33,439 nucleotides of DNA from an uncultured Flavobacteriales bacterium (GCA_903873905.1 CAIQQJ010000098.1:1-33439), one strand, 5' to 3'; positions 24,860-32,661 are shown, numbered from the stretch's first letter. The notes: a model not told the origin generated them from the sequence alone. Made by a program: numbers and translations.

Positions 24860-27800
24860 TTAGTTCGAATCAATTTTCAGTTTCGCAATTAGTTTTTCTG
24901 TTCGGTCCAAAATTTCTGATATCATATCTGCAATATTTTCTGGTGGACGGTCGGAAGAGCAGGCGTTTTCGCAATCTTCCAGCAAAACGGATAATTTATT
25001 TTCGCCCGCAAGTGCTACGGATGATTTGATGCGATGTGCGATGGATTTTGCAAGCGAAAAATTATTTTCTCGAATCGCGGAAACCATTTTTGAAACATCT
25101 TCGGGAATTGAAAGGATCATAAGTTCAATGATTTCTCTTTCGAAAACTTTATCTCCTCCAGCCAACGCCTTGATCGGATTTTCATCTCGAATATTTGTTT
25201 CTGAAGGAATAGTATTGCCAGTGATTGCTTTTTCAACATTGCTTACAATCTTATAATACAACTCTTGTGCACGATAGGGTTTGGTGAGATAATCATTCAT
25301 TCCAAGAGCCAAACATTTTTCCCGTTCTCCAGAAGAGGAGTGGGCAGTAAGTGCGATGATTGGAACGTCGAGATGGAGAGTTTGGCGAATTACTTTTGTT
25401 GCTTCGTAACCGTCCATTTCAGGCATTTGCAAGTCCATGAGTACAATATCAAAAGTTTCCCCGCGTAAAAATTCTACTGCCGTTTTTCCATTAAAGGCAA
25501 CTTCTGTTGTGAATCCAAAATCATGGATCAATTTTTTTGCCAATTGCTGGTTAAGCGGTTGGTCCTCCACAATAAGCACGCGCACATTTCCAGGCGATTC
25601 TATCGGTTGCAATGCTTTTTCAACCTGTTGAATCACTTCGATGCTCACTTTTTTCATTGGTAAATTCACGGTGAATGAAGAACCGATTCCTTCTATACTT
25701 TTCAAGCTGATCATTCCGCCCTGTAACTCGGTTAGGTTGCGAACAATACTTAAACCAAGGCCTGTGCCTCCAAATTTTCTGGTTGATTCTGTACTGGCTT
25801 GAACGAAAGGATCAAAGATGAGTTGTAGTTTTTCAGATGGAATTCCAATTCCCGAATCTTCAACAACAAATTGCAAATCAAAAATCTCGTCGTTTTCGTT
25901 TTTGATAAAACAGGAAAAACGAACAAAGCCACGTTCCGTAAATTTTATGGCATTGCCTACAAGGTTGATTAGTATTTGCGTCAATCGTAATTCGTCACCC
26001 AAAACATAAGCGGGAACATTGGGATCACATTTCCATTCAACCGATAATTTCAATTGTGTTGCATTAGGAGACAGCAGTCGGTGAACATTCGACATCACAT
26101 TTCTGATAGCGAATGGGTTTGCCTCGAATTCAATTTTCCCCGATTCAATTTTAGCAAGATCGAGGACATCGTTGATCATGGAAGTGAGATTGTCTCCCGC
26201 AATGTGAATGGCCTGCAAATACTCGATCTGCTCGTTATCCAATTTTGTTTTCAAAAGAAGATCGCTGAAACCAATGATTGCATTCATAGGAGTGCGCAAC
26301 TCATGACTGATATTTGTAACAAAACGACCTTTCAATTCCAAGGCTTCCTCTGCAAGTTTTTTCGCCGTGCGCAATTCCTTTTCCATTTCAATGCGGCTGG
26401 TAATTTCCACATTGCTACTTAATACATAAGGATTTCCATCGGGATCGTTGAGCAGAATGTTGTTGTAAAGCCAAACGGAAGATTCGCCGTCTTGTACAAG
26501 CAAACGCATGAGTCCAGTTGCTTTCCCATTATGAATGATCGTTTGCAAATACTTTTCAAATTCATCCTGGCTTTTTGTCCAGAAAAACGCATTGATATTT
26601 CTACCAATAATTTCCTCTGGAAGTAGTCCAACAGCATTTGCGCCTGCAGGATTAATGCTCATGATGGTTCCCTCCAAATCATGAATGCAAATCATGTGTT
26701 GAGAATTTTCGAAAAGGCTGCGATATTGCTTTTCCGCAGTTCGCATTTCATTCTCAATATATTTGCGCTCTGTGATGTCTTGAATCGTGCCGAACAGCAT
26801 TTTGAAGTTTTCTGTCCCAGCATTAAAAGACTGTGCTGTTAGATAAGCATACTTTACGGTGCCATTGATGACAAGTCTGAATTCAATTTCAAACGGTGAA
26901 CTTCTTTGCATTCCGTTTTCAAATGTTTTGCGCAATACATTTGTATCTCCAGGATGAACAAGTTTCAACATTGATTCAGCAGATGGAACTTTTGCGATGT
27001 CCAATTCAAGCATTCGCAACATCTCATCGGAGCAGGAAATACTTTTAGTGCTTTCATTCCATTCCCAACTTCCAATTTTCGCCTGACGCTGTGCTGTTTT
27101 TAATAATTCTCGACTCCTACTTAATTCTTGCTCTCTTGCTTTAATTTCAGAAATATCCTCCTGGATGGAAACGTAACGCTCAAGTTTTCCATTTTCATCA
27201 AACAACGGAGTAACGTGGATTTGCATCCATAAAGGACTTCCGTCCTTACGATAATTTAGAATGGTGTCATGAAAGGAAGTCAACTTGTTTTTATTCTCCT
27301 CAATTCTGCTTATTGAAATTGAATCTGTTTTCGCCCCACGCAAAAAAGCCGCTTTTTTTCCAATAGCGTCTTCGAAGGAATATCCAGTAATTTCTGTAAA
27401 TCCCTTATTGACCCATTCTATAACATCATCAGGACCACTGATGATTACAGCAGTATTCACACTACTGGCAACCAAGGCCAGAATGTTATCGTGTGAAAGG
27501 CGTTCTTCCAAAGCAATTTTTATTTTATGCAAGGAGCGATAATCTTCAACAATTTTTTTGTTGAACTGCTGTAATTTTTCTTGGAATCGACGACTGGCAT
27601 ACGATAAACAAAGGGTCAGGAGGCCGCCGATGGAAAGGCGCGAAATGAAGAGCGCCGATGTTAAATGTGGATGGTCTGTATTGGTTATGGCAATGGTGGC
27701 AATTGCAAGACCGAAAATGAGATAAATGATAAGATCGCGAACGGAAAGGAAATAAAAACTGCAAATAATGTATAGGCCGAGAAAGGTTAATGTACGGTCA

Positions 27801-28090
27801 TTATCAAAATGATGATTCACATTCTGAAAGATGGAAAAGGATAGCGCCATCGCAATGGACAAATACGCGAGCCACTTAATGTTTTTGAGTGAAGCTTTTT
27901 TCGAATGGGTAAATATAAATGAAGCGCAAGTAATTGCGAAGATTGAAATCCTAAACAAGAATTCTGTCGAGAAACTATTGAAAATGCCAAGTATCCATCC
28001 ATCAAAGAGTATGATGCTGGCAAGCGCAAGAAATAAAGTCCTTTCAGCGAAAAAATGATTGCTGAAAAGCAATCGAATTTTTTTTCTCAT
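24860..28090 (-). CDS. Hybrid sensor histidine kinase with PAS repeats, REC and HPt domains
   Basis: A 1,076-residue membrane sensor. The N-terminal ~165 residues form about six hydrophobic helices. Three PAS domains follow (about 200-320, 330-450, 455-570), the first ending in the PAC-like SIQEDISEIK, the second in GTIQDITERK. The HisKA domain has H596 in SHELRTPMNAIIGFS as phospho-acceptor, and the HATPase has NLVGNAIKFTERG and GTGLGLSIVRNL. A receiver domain carries D886 in LMDLQMPEMDGYEA, and the C-terminal HPt carries H1019 in AHRIKSS. The full His-Asp-His chain for a phosphorelay is intact but there is no output domain, so an external response regulator is needed. The signal sensed is not evident. 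Possible promoter TACCTTTA at 28122-28129 gives a 31-bp gap to ATG. Confidence 0.93.
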   Translation of the reverse strand: MRKKIRLLFSNHFFAERTLFLALASIILFDGWILGIFNSFSTEFLFRISIFAITCASFIFTHSKKASLKNIKWLAYLSIAMALSFSIFQNVNHHFDNDRTLTFLGLYIICSFYFLSVRDLIIYLIFGLAIATIAITNTDHPHLTSALFISRLSIGGLLTLCLSYASRRFQEKLQQFNKKIVEDYRSLHKIKIALEERLSHDNILALVASSVNTAVIISGPDDVIEWVNKGFTEITGYSFEDAIGKKAAFLRGAKTDSISISRIEENKNKLTSFHDTILNYRKDGSPLWMQIHVTPLFDENGKLERYVSIQEDISEIKAREQELSRSRELLKTAQRQAKIGSWEWNESTKSISCSDEMLRMLELDIAKVPSAESMLKLVHPGDTNVLRKTFENGMQRSSPFEIEFRLVINGTVKYAYLTAQSFNAGTENFKMLFGTIQDITERKYIENEMRTAEKQYRSLFENSQHMICIHDLEGTIMSINPAGANAVGLLPEEIIGRNINAFFWTKSQDEFEKYLQTIIHNGKATGLMRLLVQDGESSVWLYNNILLNDPDGNPYVLSSNVEITSRIEMEKELRTAKKLAEEALELKGRFVTNISHELRTPMNAIIGFSDLLLKTKLDNEQIEYLQAIHIAGDNLTSMINDVLDLAKIESGKIEFEANPFAIRNVMSNVHRLLSPNATQLKLSVEWKCDPNVPAYVLGDELRLTQILINLVGNAIKFTERGFVRFSCFIKNENDEIFDLQFVVEDSGIGIPSEKLQLIFDPFVQASTESTRKFGGTGLGLSIVRNLTELQGGMISLKSIEGIGSSFTVNLPMKKVSIEVIQQVEKALQPIESPGNVRVLIVEDQPLNQQLAKKLIHDFGFTTEVAFNGKTAVEFLRGETFDIVLMDLQMPEMDGYEATKVIRQTLHLDVPIIALTAHSSSGEREKCLALGMNDYLTKPYRAQELYYKIVSNVEKAITGNTIPSETNIRDENPIKALAGGDKVFEREIIELMILSIPEDVSKMVSAIRENNFSLAKSIAHRIKSSVALAGENKLSVLLEDCENACSSDRPPENIADMISEILDRTEKLIAKLKIDSN

Positions 28091-28166
28091 GTCATTGGGT
28101 TCGAATTATCTCTGCCAATGGTAAAGGTATGAAATGGTTCATGGGAAAGGATTCATGAAAGTTTGG

Positions 28167-28210
28167 TTTGGGGGCATTTTTAACCCAAAATCTTGCCATA
28201 AGCCCCCAAA
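28167..28210. repeat. Inverted repeat A in the gap upstream of the hybrid kinase
   Basis: TTTGGGGGC (28167-28175) and GCCCCCAAA (28202-28210) are perfect 9-bp arms with a 26-nt spacer. First of four successive inverted repeats in this otherwise gene-free stretch. Confidence 0.7.
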
Positions 28211-28235
28211 GTCCTTCCTTTTACTTATCTTTGCC

Positions 28236-28255
28236 TTAGTTGTCCCCCCAACTAA
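28236..28255. repeat. Inverted repeat B
   Basis: TTAGTTG and CAACTAA pair perfectly around TCCCCC. It starts 3 bp after an exact TATCTTTG box on the plus strand (28226-28233). Confidence 0.7.
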
Positions 28256-28290
28256 AAAATCAAAGGGTGCTCGTCGTAACGAACACCCTT
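28254..28290 (-). terminator. Intrinsic terminator on the minus strand (inverted repeat C)
   Basis: AAGGGTG (28263-28269) pairs with CACCCTT (28284-28290), extended by TCGT/ACGA across one mismatch. Read on the minus strand it is followed by TGATTTTTT, so it fits a Rho-independent terminator for the tiny ORF at 28319-28516. Confidence 0.65.
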
Positions 28291-28294
28291 CTGC

Positions 28295-28341
28295 CGAGAG
28301 TACAAAACAGCATAACCCCTACACTTTAGTTTGTACTCTCG
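28295..28341. repeat. Inverted repeat D overlapping the end of the tiny ORF
   Basis: CGAGAGTACAAA (28295-28306) and TTTGTACTCTCG (28330-28341) are perfect 12-bp arms with a 23-nt loop. The right arm encodes the last codons of the minus-strand ORF, and its stop codon lies in the loop. Confidence 0.75.
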
Positions 28342-28516
28342 TGTCTCTTTTAATCAGATTTTGAATAACCAAAACATCATACATCTCGGCTATTTTCTGA
28401 TCACTATATTTTAAAAAACTAAAATCTCTATATACTGGATGGAATTCGATAATCATTCCAATTTGCATTTCCCGTTTTTGAGTCGTTAGCACATCTTGGT
28501 AATTCGATCCCGTCAT
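28319..28516 (-). CDS. Tiny hypothetical protein
   Basis: A 65-residue ORF beginning MTGSNYQDVLTTQKREMQIG and ending IKRDTRVQTKV. I recognise no family. It is mixed hydrophobic and charged, has no cysteine, signal peptide or membrane segment, and looks like a small soluble protein or a fragment of a larger one. Support for it being real is indirect: an ATG start, a terminator-like hairpin with a T tract about 30 bp behind the stop, and a pair of operator-like direct repeats 110-139 bp ahead of the start. It lies between the LytTR regulator and the hybrid kinase on the same strand. Confidence 0.4.
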   Translation of the reverse strand: MTGSNYQDVLTTQKREMQIGMIIEFHPVYRDFSFLKYSDQKIAEMYDVLVIQNLIKRDTRVQTKV

Positions 28517-28625
28517 TATCTTCGTTTATTCTTCACAAGTGTGATTTCCTCTTCAATTACTGATACAAAAATGTAGAGAAAATTCAAAGGTTTTTTGAAA
28601 ATCCGATAGTGTGTAGGGAGTCTCC

Positions 28626-28655
28626 GACGAGTGGTCGTTTGTGTCGGACGAGTGG
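28626..28655 (-). promoter_or_regulatory. Pair of 9-bp direct repeats with LytTR-operator spacing
   Basis: GACGAGTGG occurs at 28626-28634 and 28647-28655, separated by exactly 12 bp. LytTR regulators are known to bind two 9-bp direct repeats with about 12 bp between. The bases match the general LytTR consensus only partly (6 of 9). The site lies between a LytTR gene and the tiny ORF. Confidence 0.35.
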
Positions 28656-28676
28656 ATTGGAGATGGCTTTCAAATA

Positions 28677-28708
28677 GGTGAAAAAGGGTAACGGAGTTAC
28701 TTTTTACC
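28677..28708 (-). terminator. Hairpin behind the LytTR regulator gene
   Basis: GTAAC (28688-28692) and GTTAC (28696-28700) pair around GGA, extended outward by AAAAA/TTTTT and GGT/ACC with small bulges. It lies 70 bp past the LytTR stop codon and could end its transcript. A smaller AT hairpin, TTGCAATT/AATTGCAA, is at 28753-28771. Confidence 0.45.
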
Positions 28709-28777
28709 TATTTCCTATTATAAAATTGGGGGATAATATTTAAACAAGAATTTTGCAATTATAAATTGCAATTGATA

Positions 28778-29470
28778 TCACAAAAGATTTAATCTCTTAA
28801 ATAAATCTTCCTTGTGAGAGCGGCTAACTGGAAGAACTTTACCAGCAATGACGACAGAATTTTCTTCGATTTCTGATATCTTATCCAAGCGAACGATGTA
28901 GGAGCGATGGATTCGTATAAAATCTTTAACGGGAAGCTTGGTTTCAATGGATTTCATCGTTGCCAAAATGGTGTGGCGAGCATCCTTGGTGTGAATGTTT
29001 ACATAATCGGCAAGCGCCTCAATCCAGAGAATCTCTTTTGCAGGAAGACGCACCAATCGATTGCCATCTTTCTTTATGAAAATTGAATCTTCGCCATTCT
29101 CATTTTTCACCTGCATTCCATTGTGAATGGATTGCGCTTTCATTGCCGCTTTTAAGAAACGTGGATAGTCAACCGGCTTCAACAAAAAATCGGTCACATC
29201 GTAATCAAATGCCTCTGCGGCATATTCTTTCTTGCCAGTAATGAGAATGATCTGTGGAATTTCTTTGAAAGTGCGCAGAAAATCAATTCCTGTCATTTCA
29301 GGCATTTCAACGTCAAGAAAAATTAAGTCTATTTGTTTATCCCTGATAATTTTCAAGGCTTCAGGAACACTTGAACATGAAGCCACAAGCTGAAGAAAAT
29401 CAGTGCGTTCAGCGCAATGCTGAACGGTTCTGCGGGCTATTTCGTCATCATCTATTATTAAACATTCCAT
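28778..29470 (-). CDS. LytTR family DNA-binding response regulator
   Basis: A 230-residue two-domain regulator. The receiver domain (1-~118) has the acidic pocket D7-D9, the phospho-acceptor D53 in FLDVEMPEMTG, a switch Thr in ILITGKK and the Lys in LLKPVD. The LytTR DNA-binding domain (about 125-228) has the typical EILWIEALADYVNIHT and FIRIHRSYIVRLDKI. Most Bacteroidota regulators of this type pair with a LytS-type kinase next door, but none is present here, so it is an orphan in this window. The nearest kinase is the hybrid kinase 690 bp downstream. It lies 39 bp after meaB on the same strand and may be co-transcribed with it. Confidence 0.93.
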   Translation of the reverse strand: MECLIIDDDEIARRTVQHCAERTDFLQLVASCSSVPEALKIIRDKQIDLIFLDVEMPEMTGIDFLRTFKEIPQIILITGKKEYAAEAFDYDVTDFLLKPVDYPRFLKAAMKAQSIHNGMQVKNENGEDSIFIKKDGNRLVRLPAKEILWIEALADYVNIHTKDARHTILATMKSIETKLPVKDFIRIHRSYIVRLDKISEIEENSVVIAGKVLPVSRSHKEDLFKRLNLL

Positions 29471-29509
29471 GGGCTACGCTTCGACAAGATAGGGCGGATT
29501 CCGCAATTT

Positions 29510-30427
29510 TCAATCCTTTTTTTTGATGAACACTTCTACAAAGATATAAAGTTGAAAGGTTCCACCTAAAATCTCATTTGCAATCTGAATTCGGAGATCT
29601 TCCTTATTCAAATCTTTCGTTCTAGCTTGTTGAATTAAGCGCCATGCCTTTTCAGAAAAGAGATAAGCTTTTCGAGAATTGGTGATCGCTTCTTCTTGAT
29701 GCGCAAGAATGGTTGCATACAATTCTTCCGCACCTTCTTTTTTTGTTGCAATCGTTTTTATAATTCTTGGAATCCAATTTGAACCTTCCCGAGGATGAGC
29801 AAGTGCGAGCAGATTCTTGACAAAAGTATTGGCACCATCACGATCCGATTTATTCACTACATAAATATCCGCAATTTCCATTATTCCCGATTTCAGCGCC
29901 TGCACTTCATCTCCCGATTCAGGAACCAAAACAAGAACTGTCGTGTCAGCCAATCCCGCAATTTCAACTTCCGATTGCCCAACACCAACGGTTTCTATAA
30001 TCACCAAATCAAATCCCGCAGCCCGAACTACATCACTTACCTCAATCGTTTTTGCTGAAAGGCCTCCGAGTGAACCTCGCGTTGCAAGGGAACGAATAAA
30101 AACATTGGGATTTGTAAAATGTTCCGACATGCGAAGTCTGTCGCCAAGCAGGGAACCGAAATTAAATGGAGAAGTTGGATCAACAGCAATCACCGCAACT
30201 TTTTTCCCTTGCGATGTCAAATGTGAAATGAGTGAACTGATCAAGGTACTTTTTCCTGCACCAGGCGGACCAGTAATTCCTACAATTGGGGCAGCTTTTT
30301 GCAAGTCTAGCGATTTCAATAATTCACTTGACCCTTCCAGTTCATTTTCCACAATTGTAATTGCTCGCGCCAAAGCATGTCTTTCTCCAGCTATAATTTG
30401 TTGCAGCAGTATTTTTGGATCGCTCAT
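29510..30427 (-). CDS. meaB: Methylmalonyl-CoA mutase-associated GTPase MeaB
   Basis: A 305-residue P-loop GTPase of the MeaB/ArgK group (G3E family). It protects and reloads the adenosylcobalamin-dependent methylmalonyl-CoA mutase. Walker A is GPPGAGKS (53-60); the switch region has DPTSPF and ETVGVGQSEVE, and the base-specificity motif is NKSD. Length and motif order are normal. The mutase genes themselves are not in the window. An exact TAACTTTG -7 box lies 6 bp before the ATG. Confidence 0.95.
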   Translation of the reverse strand: MSDPKILLQQIIAGERHALARAITIVENELEGSSELLKSLDLQKAAPIVGITGPPGAGKSTLISSLISHLTSQGKKVAVIAVDPTSPFNFGSLLGDRLRMSEHFTNPNVFIRSLATRGSLGGLSAKTIEVSDVVRAAGFDLVIIETVGVGQSEVEIAGLADTTVLVLVPESGDEVQALKSGIMEIADIYVVNKSDRDGANTFVKNLLALAHPREGSNWIPRIIKTIATKKEGAEELYATILAHQEEAITNSRKAYLFSEKAWRLIQQARTKDLNKEDLRIQIANEILGGTFQLYIFVEVFIKKKD

Positions 30428-30433
30428 GCATTA

Positions 30434-30441
30434 CAAAGTTA
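30434..30441 (-). promoter_or_regulatory. -7 element abutting the meaB start codon
   Basis: TAACTTTG on the minus strand is followed by TAATGC and ATG. This spacing predicts an mRNA with no or almost no leader. No convincing -33 TTG was seen. Confidence 0.5.
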
Positions 30442-30537
30442 GAAGAATCAGAATAGAGTTTGGTATTGCAAATTGGCATCGAGCTTTTTGATATTGGTTA
30501 CCGCTACCGCTTTTTGATTGTCTCTCCTTCTTAATTT

Positions 30538-30656
30538 GGGCGTGTCCCAAGGGTAGGGCTATCCACTGCAAGTCCTCTCCCAACCCCACCAATTCTGTTG
30601 GGGGATCCGGGCTTTCTCCCGAATGGACCACTATGTGGCACTGCTATCCCTCACGC
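30538..30656 (+). repeat. Dispersed intergenic element, copy 2
   Basis: Opens with GGGCGTGTCCC and closes with ATCCCTCACGC (119 bp), the same ends as the inverted copy at 22730-22846. Inside are AGGGCTATCC and CCGGGCTTTC, resembling the central TCGGGCTCTC of copy 1, and the hairpin arms CCCAAC (30579-30584) and GTTGGG (30597-30602). CCACTATGTGG near 30628 is a small palindrome. Two short ORFs over this segment have no coding character. Confidence 0.75.
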
Positions 30657-30850
30657 GAAAAAATGCCACGGAGACACAGAGAAAAAATAATTTCACCAAT
30701 CTGTTATGCTGCAGATTGCGCGTATTTTTTCGAATGATTTTAATTATCAAATCCCCAATCACCTCATCACCTAATTCCCTCATCACCCTCCCCATTTCCC
30801 TTCACAGAAAATCTCATCATTCAAACGATAAACGTATTTTTACATTATCA
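30657..30850 (+). other. Gene-free stretch with low-complexity tracts ahead of the GT2 gene
   Basis: After the dispersed element this gap holds CCACGGAGACACAGAG (30666-30681) and a degenerate tract of CATCACC and CCCTCAT-like units (about 30756-30800). A weak -7-like TATTTTTA lies near 30833. I see no gene here; the in-frame extension of the glycosyltransferase frame through it has no family similarity. Confidence 0.6.
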
Positions 30851-31618
30851 ATGGCAAATCCAATTCAACTTTCTGTTGTCATCATCACCTTCAATGAAGA
30901 ACGTAATATTGGGCGTTGTTTGGACGCTGTAAAAAAAATTGCGGATGACATTGTTGTCGTTGATTCTTTTTCAACCGATAAGACCGAAAGCATTTGCCTG
31001 GAAAAAGGCGCTCGATTCATCCAACATAAATTCGAGGGGCACATTGAACAGAAAAACTGGGCAATTACCCAAGCCAAATTTTCACACCTACTTTCCCTCG
31101 ATGCTGATGAAGCGCCAGATGAAAAACTCATCGCATCAATTCTAGAAGTGAAAACCGATTTCAATCATGACGGATATGAAATGAATAGGCTCACGAATTA
31201 TTGTGGAAAATGGATTCGACATTGCGGTTGGTATCCCGATACGAAATTGCGTTTGTGGAATGCAACAAAAGGAAAATGGGGTGGAATAAATCCGCATGAT
31301 GTTTTTGAAATGGATTCCTCAGCGAAAATTGCACATCTCGAAGGAGATCTTCTTCATTATAGTTTTTATTCCATTGAGCAACATTACAAACAGGTGGACT
31401 ATTTTACAAGCATTTCTGCGAAAGCAATGTTTGAAATGGGAAGAAAATCATCTCCACTTAAATTGATAATAAAACCATTCGCGAAATTCCTTAAGGATTA
31501 TTTTATAAAAATGGGAATACTCGATGGTTATTACGGATTTGTCATCAGCAGGATTTCAGCAAAAGCAACTTATCTCAAATATAAAAAACTGCTTACGCTC
31601 CAGCGATCGTCTTCCTGA
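30851..31618 (+). CDS. Family 2 glycosyltransferase (WaaE/KdtX-like)
   Basis: A 255-residue GT-A fold glycosyltransferase. The nucleotide-sugar part is SVVIITFNEERNIGRCL (8-24) with VVDSFSTDKT, and the metal-binding DxD motif is DAD (84-86) in LSLDADEAP. This subgroup resembles the LPS-core beta-glucosyltransferases WaaE/KdtX; donor and acceptor cannot be told from sequence. The start at 30851 (MANPIQLSVV) is chosen because the longer frame would cross the repeat-rich gap. The last 26 bp overlap the end of the convergent glycosyltransferase gene. It is cytoplasmic or peripheral to the inner membrane and likely acts in surface polysaccharide synthesis. Confidence 0.9.
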   Translation: MANPIQLSVVIITFNEERNIGRCLDAVKKIADDIVVVDSFSTDKTESICLEKGARFIQHKFEGHIEQKNWAITQAKFSHLLSLDADEAPDEKLIASILEVKTDFNHDGYEMNRLTNYCGKWIRHCGWYPDTKLRLWNATKGKWGGINPHDVFEMDSSAKIAHLEGDLLHYSFYSIEQHYKQVDYFTSISAKAMFEMGRKSSPLKLIIKPFAKFLKDYFIKMGILDGYYGFVISRISAKATYLKYKKLLTLQRSSS

Positions 31619-32642
31619 AAACATGAAGATACGCTTCGGTAACATTTGAAATTGAATTTTTGTCTCTTGTAATTTCGAAGGCTTTCGCAGTCAATGTTTC
31701 CTTCAATTGATCGTCGGATAATATTCGATCCATATTTTCTGCCAAAGCTTTTGGATCTTTTATATTACTCAGCAATCCTACATCACCAACAATTTCTTTC
31801 AATCCACCCGCGTTTGTTGAAACAACAGGAACTTTATAAATAAACGCATCCAGCACACTACTTCCCAATCCTTCTTCCTCCGAACTCATTGCGAACACAT
31901 CGAAGATTGTAAAAAAGTCCTCCACATTATCAACGAAGCCCATCAGTTTGTAAAATGCACCAATTCCCAATTCCGAAATTTTTGCTTCAAGTTCCGGCTT
32001 CAAAATTCCCTCACCAAAATGCAGAAAAACAAAATCATTTCTTTTTTTCGACAACTCATGTATCGCCGCTGCCATTGTCAATGGATCTTTATGCTGAACC
32101 ATGGCAGAAGTTGTTGCAATGATTTTCTTTCCGCTAAAACCATTTTCAATTATAAAAGCATGCGCGCGCAAAGCATTGAGTTTTTTTGATTCTGCAATGT
32201 CTGTAATAACGTCAATGTTCTTCACACCAATTCCTTCAAGAATGGTTTTGACTGGAGTGGAAATGGCAATCAACTTATCCGTGCGGCGGTATTTTAGTTT
32301 TGTGAAAAATCCCTTGGGAACAAAATCTACACGTCGTGTGTAAACAACGGGTCTGCCATGAAAAGGTTGTGATAGCAAAGCATGAAATTGTGAATTTGCA
32401 GTTTGCACATGAATGATATCGAAGTTTGAACCATTCCTTGCCAGATAAAGAAATGTTTTCAGTTTGGATTTAATGGTGTGAATGGGAATGGAAAGTTCTT
32501 TTGTTTTTTCCTCCAATGGAAATCCTTCCAAACAAAGCAACTCAACTTGGTGGGAAGCGTCGCGAAATCCTTTGATGTTATACCAGGTTTGTCTTTCCCC
32601 ACCTCTCCACGTTTTTTCAGTATTCACTTCCAGAATGCGCAT
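31593..32642 (-). CDS. Glycosyltransferase of GT4 type (GT-B fold)
   Basis: A 349-residue GT-B glycosyltransferase. The N-terminal domain begins MRILEVNTEKTWRGGERQ, with the glycine-rich acceptor-side loop; the C-terminal domain holds GFVDNVEDFF and the donor-site motif SSEEEGLGSSVLDAF, equivalent to the family's E-x7-E with Asp at the second acidic position. ATG at 32642 is chosen over the upstream in-frame start at 32738 because that extension overlaps the preceding gene and is cysteine-rich nonsense. It follows the O-antigen ligase-like gene by 19 bp, so they form an operon, and it ends inside the convergent GT2 gene. Confidence 0.9.
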   Translation of the reverse strand: MRILEVNTEKTWRGGERQTWYNIKGFRDASHQVELLCLEGFPLEEKTKELSIPIHTIKSKLKTFLYLARNGSNFDIIHVQTANSQFHALLSQPFHGRPVVYTRRVDFVPKGFFTKLKYRRTDKLIAISTPVKTILEGIGVKNIDVITDIAESKKLNALRAHAFIIENGFSGKKIIATTSAMVQHKDPLTMAAAIHELSKKRNDFVFLHFGEGILKPELEAKISELGIGAFYKLMGFVDNVEDFFTIFDVFAMSSEEEGLGSSVLDAFIYKVPVVSTNAGGLKEIVGDVGLLSNIKDPKALAENMDRILSDDQLKETLTAKAFEITRDKNSISNVTEAYLHVFRKTIAGA

Positions 32643-32661
32643 ATTCAAAGATAAGTTTCTT

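Noticed and set aside
30431-30631. A 66-residue minus-strand ORF.
   Set aside because: It covers the meaB promoter and the dispersed element and shows no coding character.
22730-30656. The two opposed repeat copies as the ends of a composite transposon.
   Set aside because: The segment between them holds ordinary housekeeping genes (aroF-CM, sco1, meaB) and no transposase, and the copies differ strongly inside.
30623-30850. An upstream start for the GT2 gene adding 76 residues.
   Set aside because: The extension crosses the dispersed repeat and low-complexity tracts, and family members begin at the SVVIITFNEE region.
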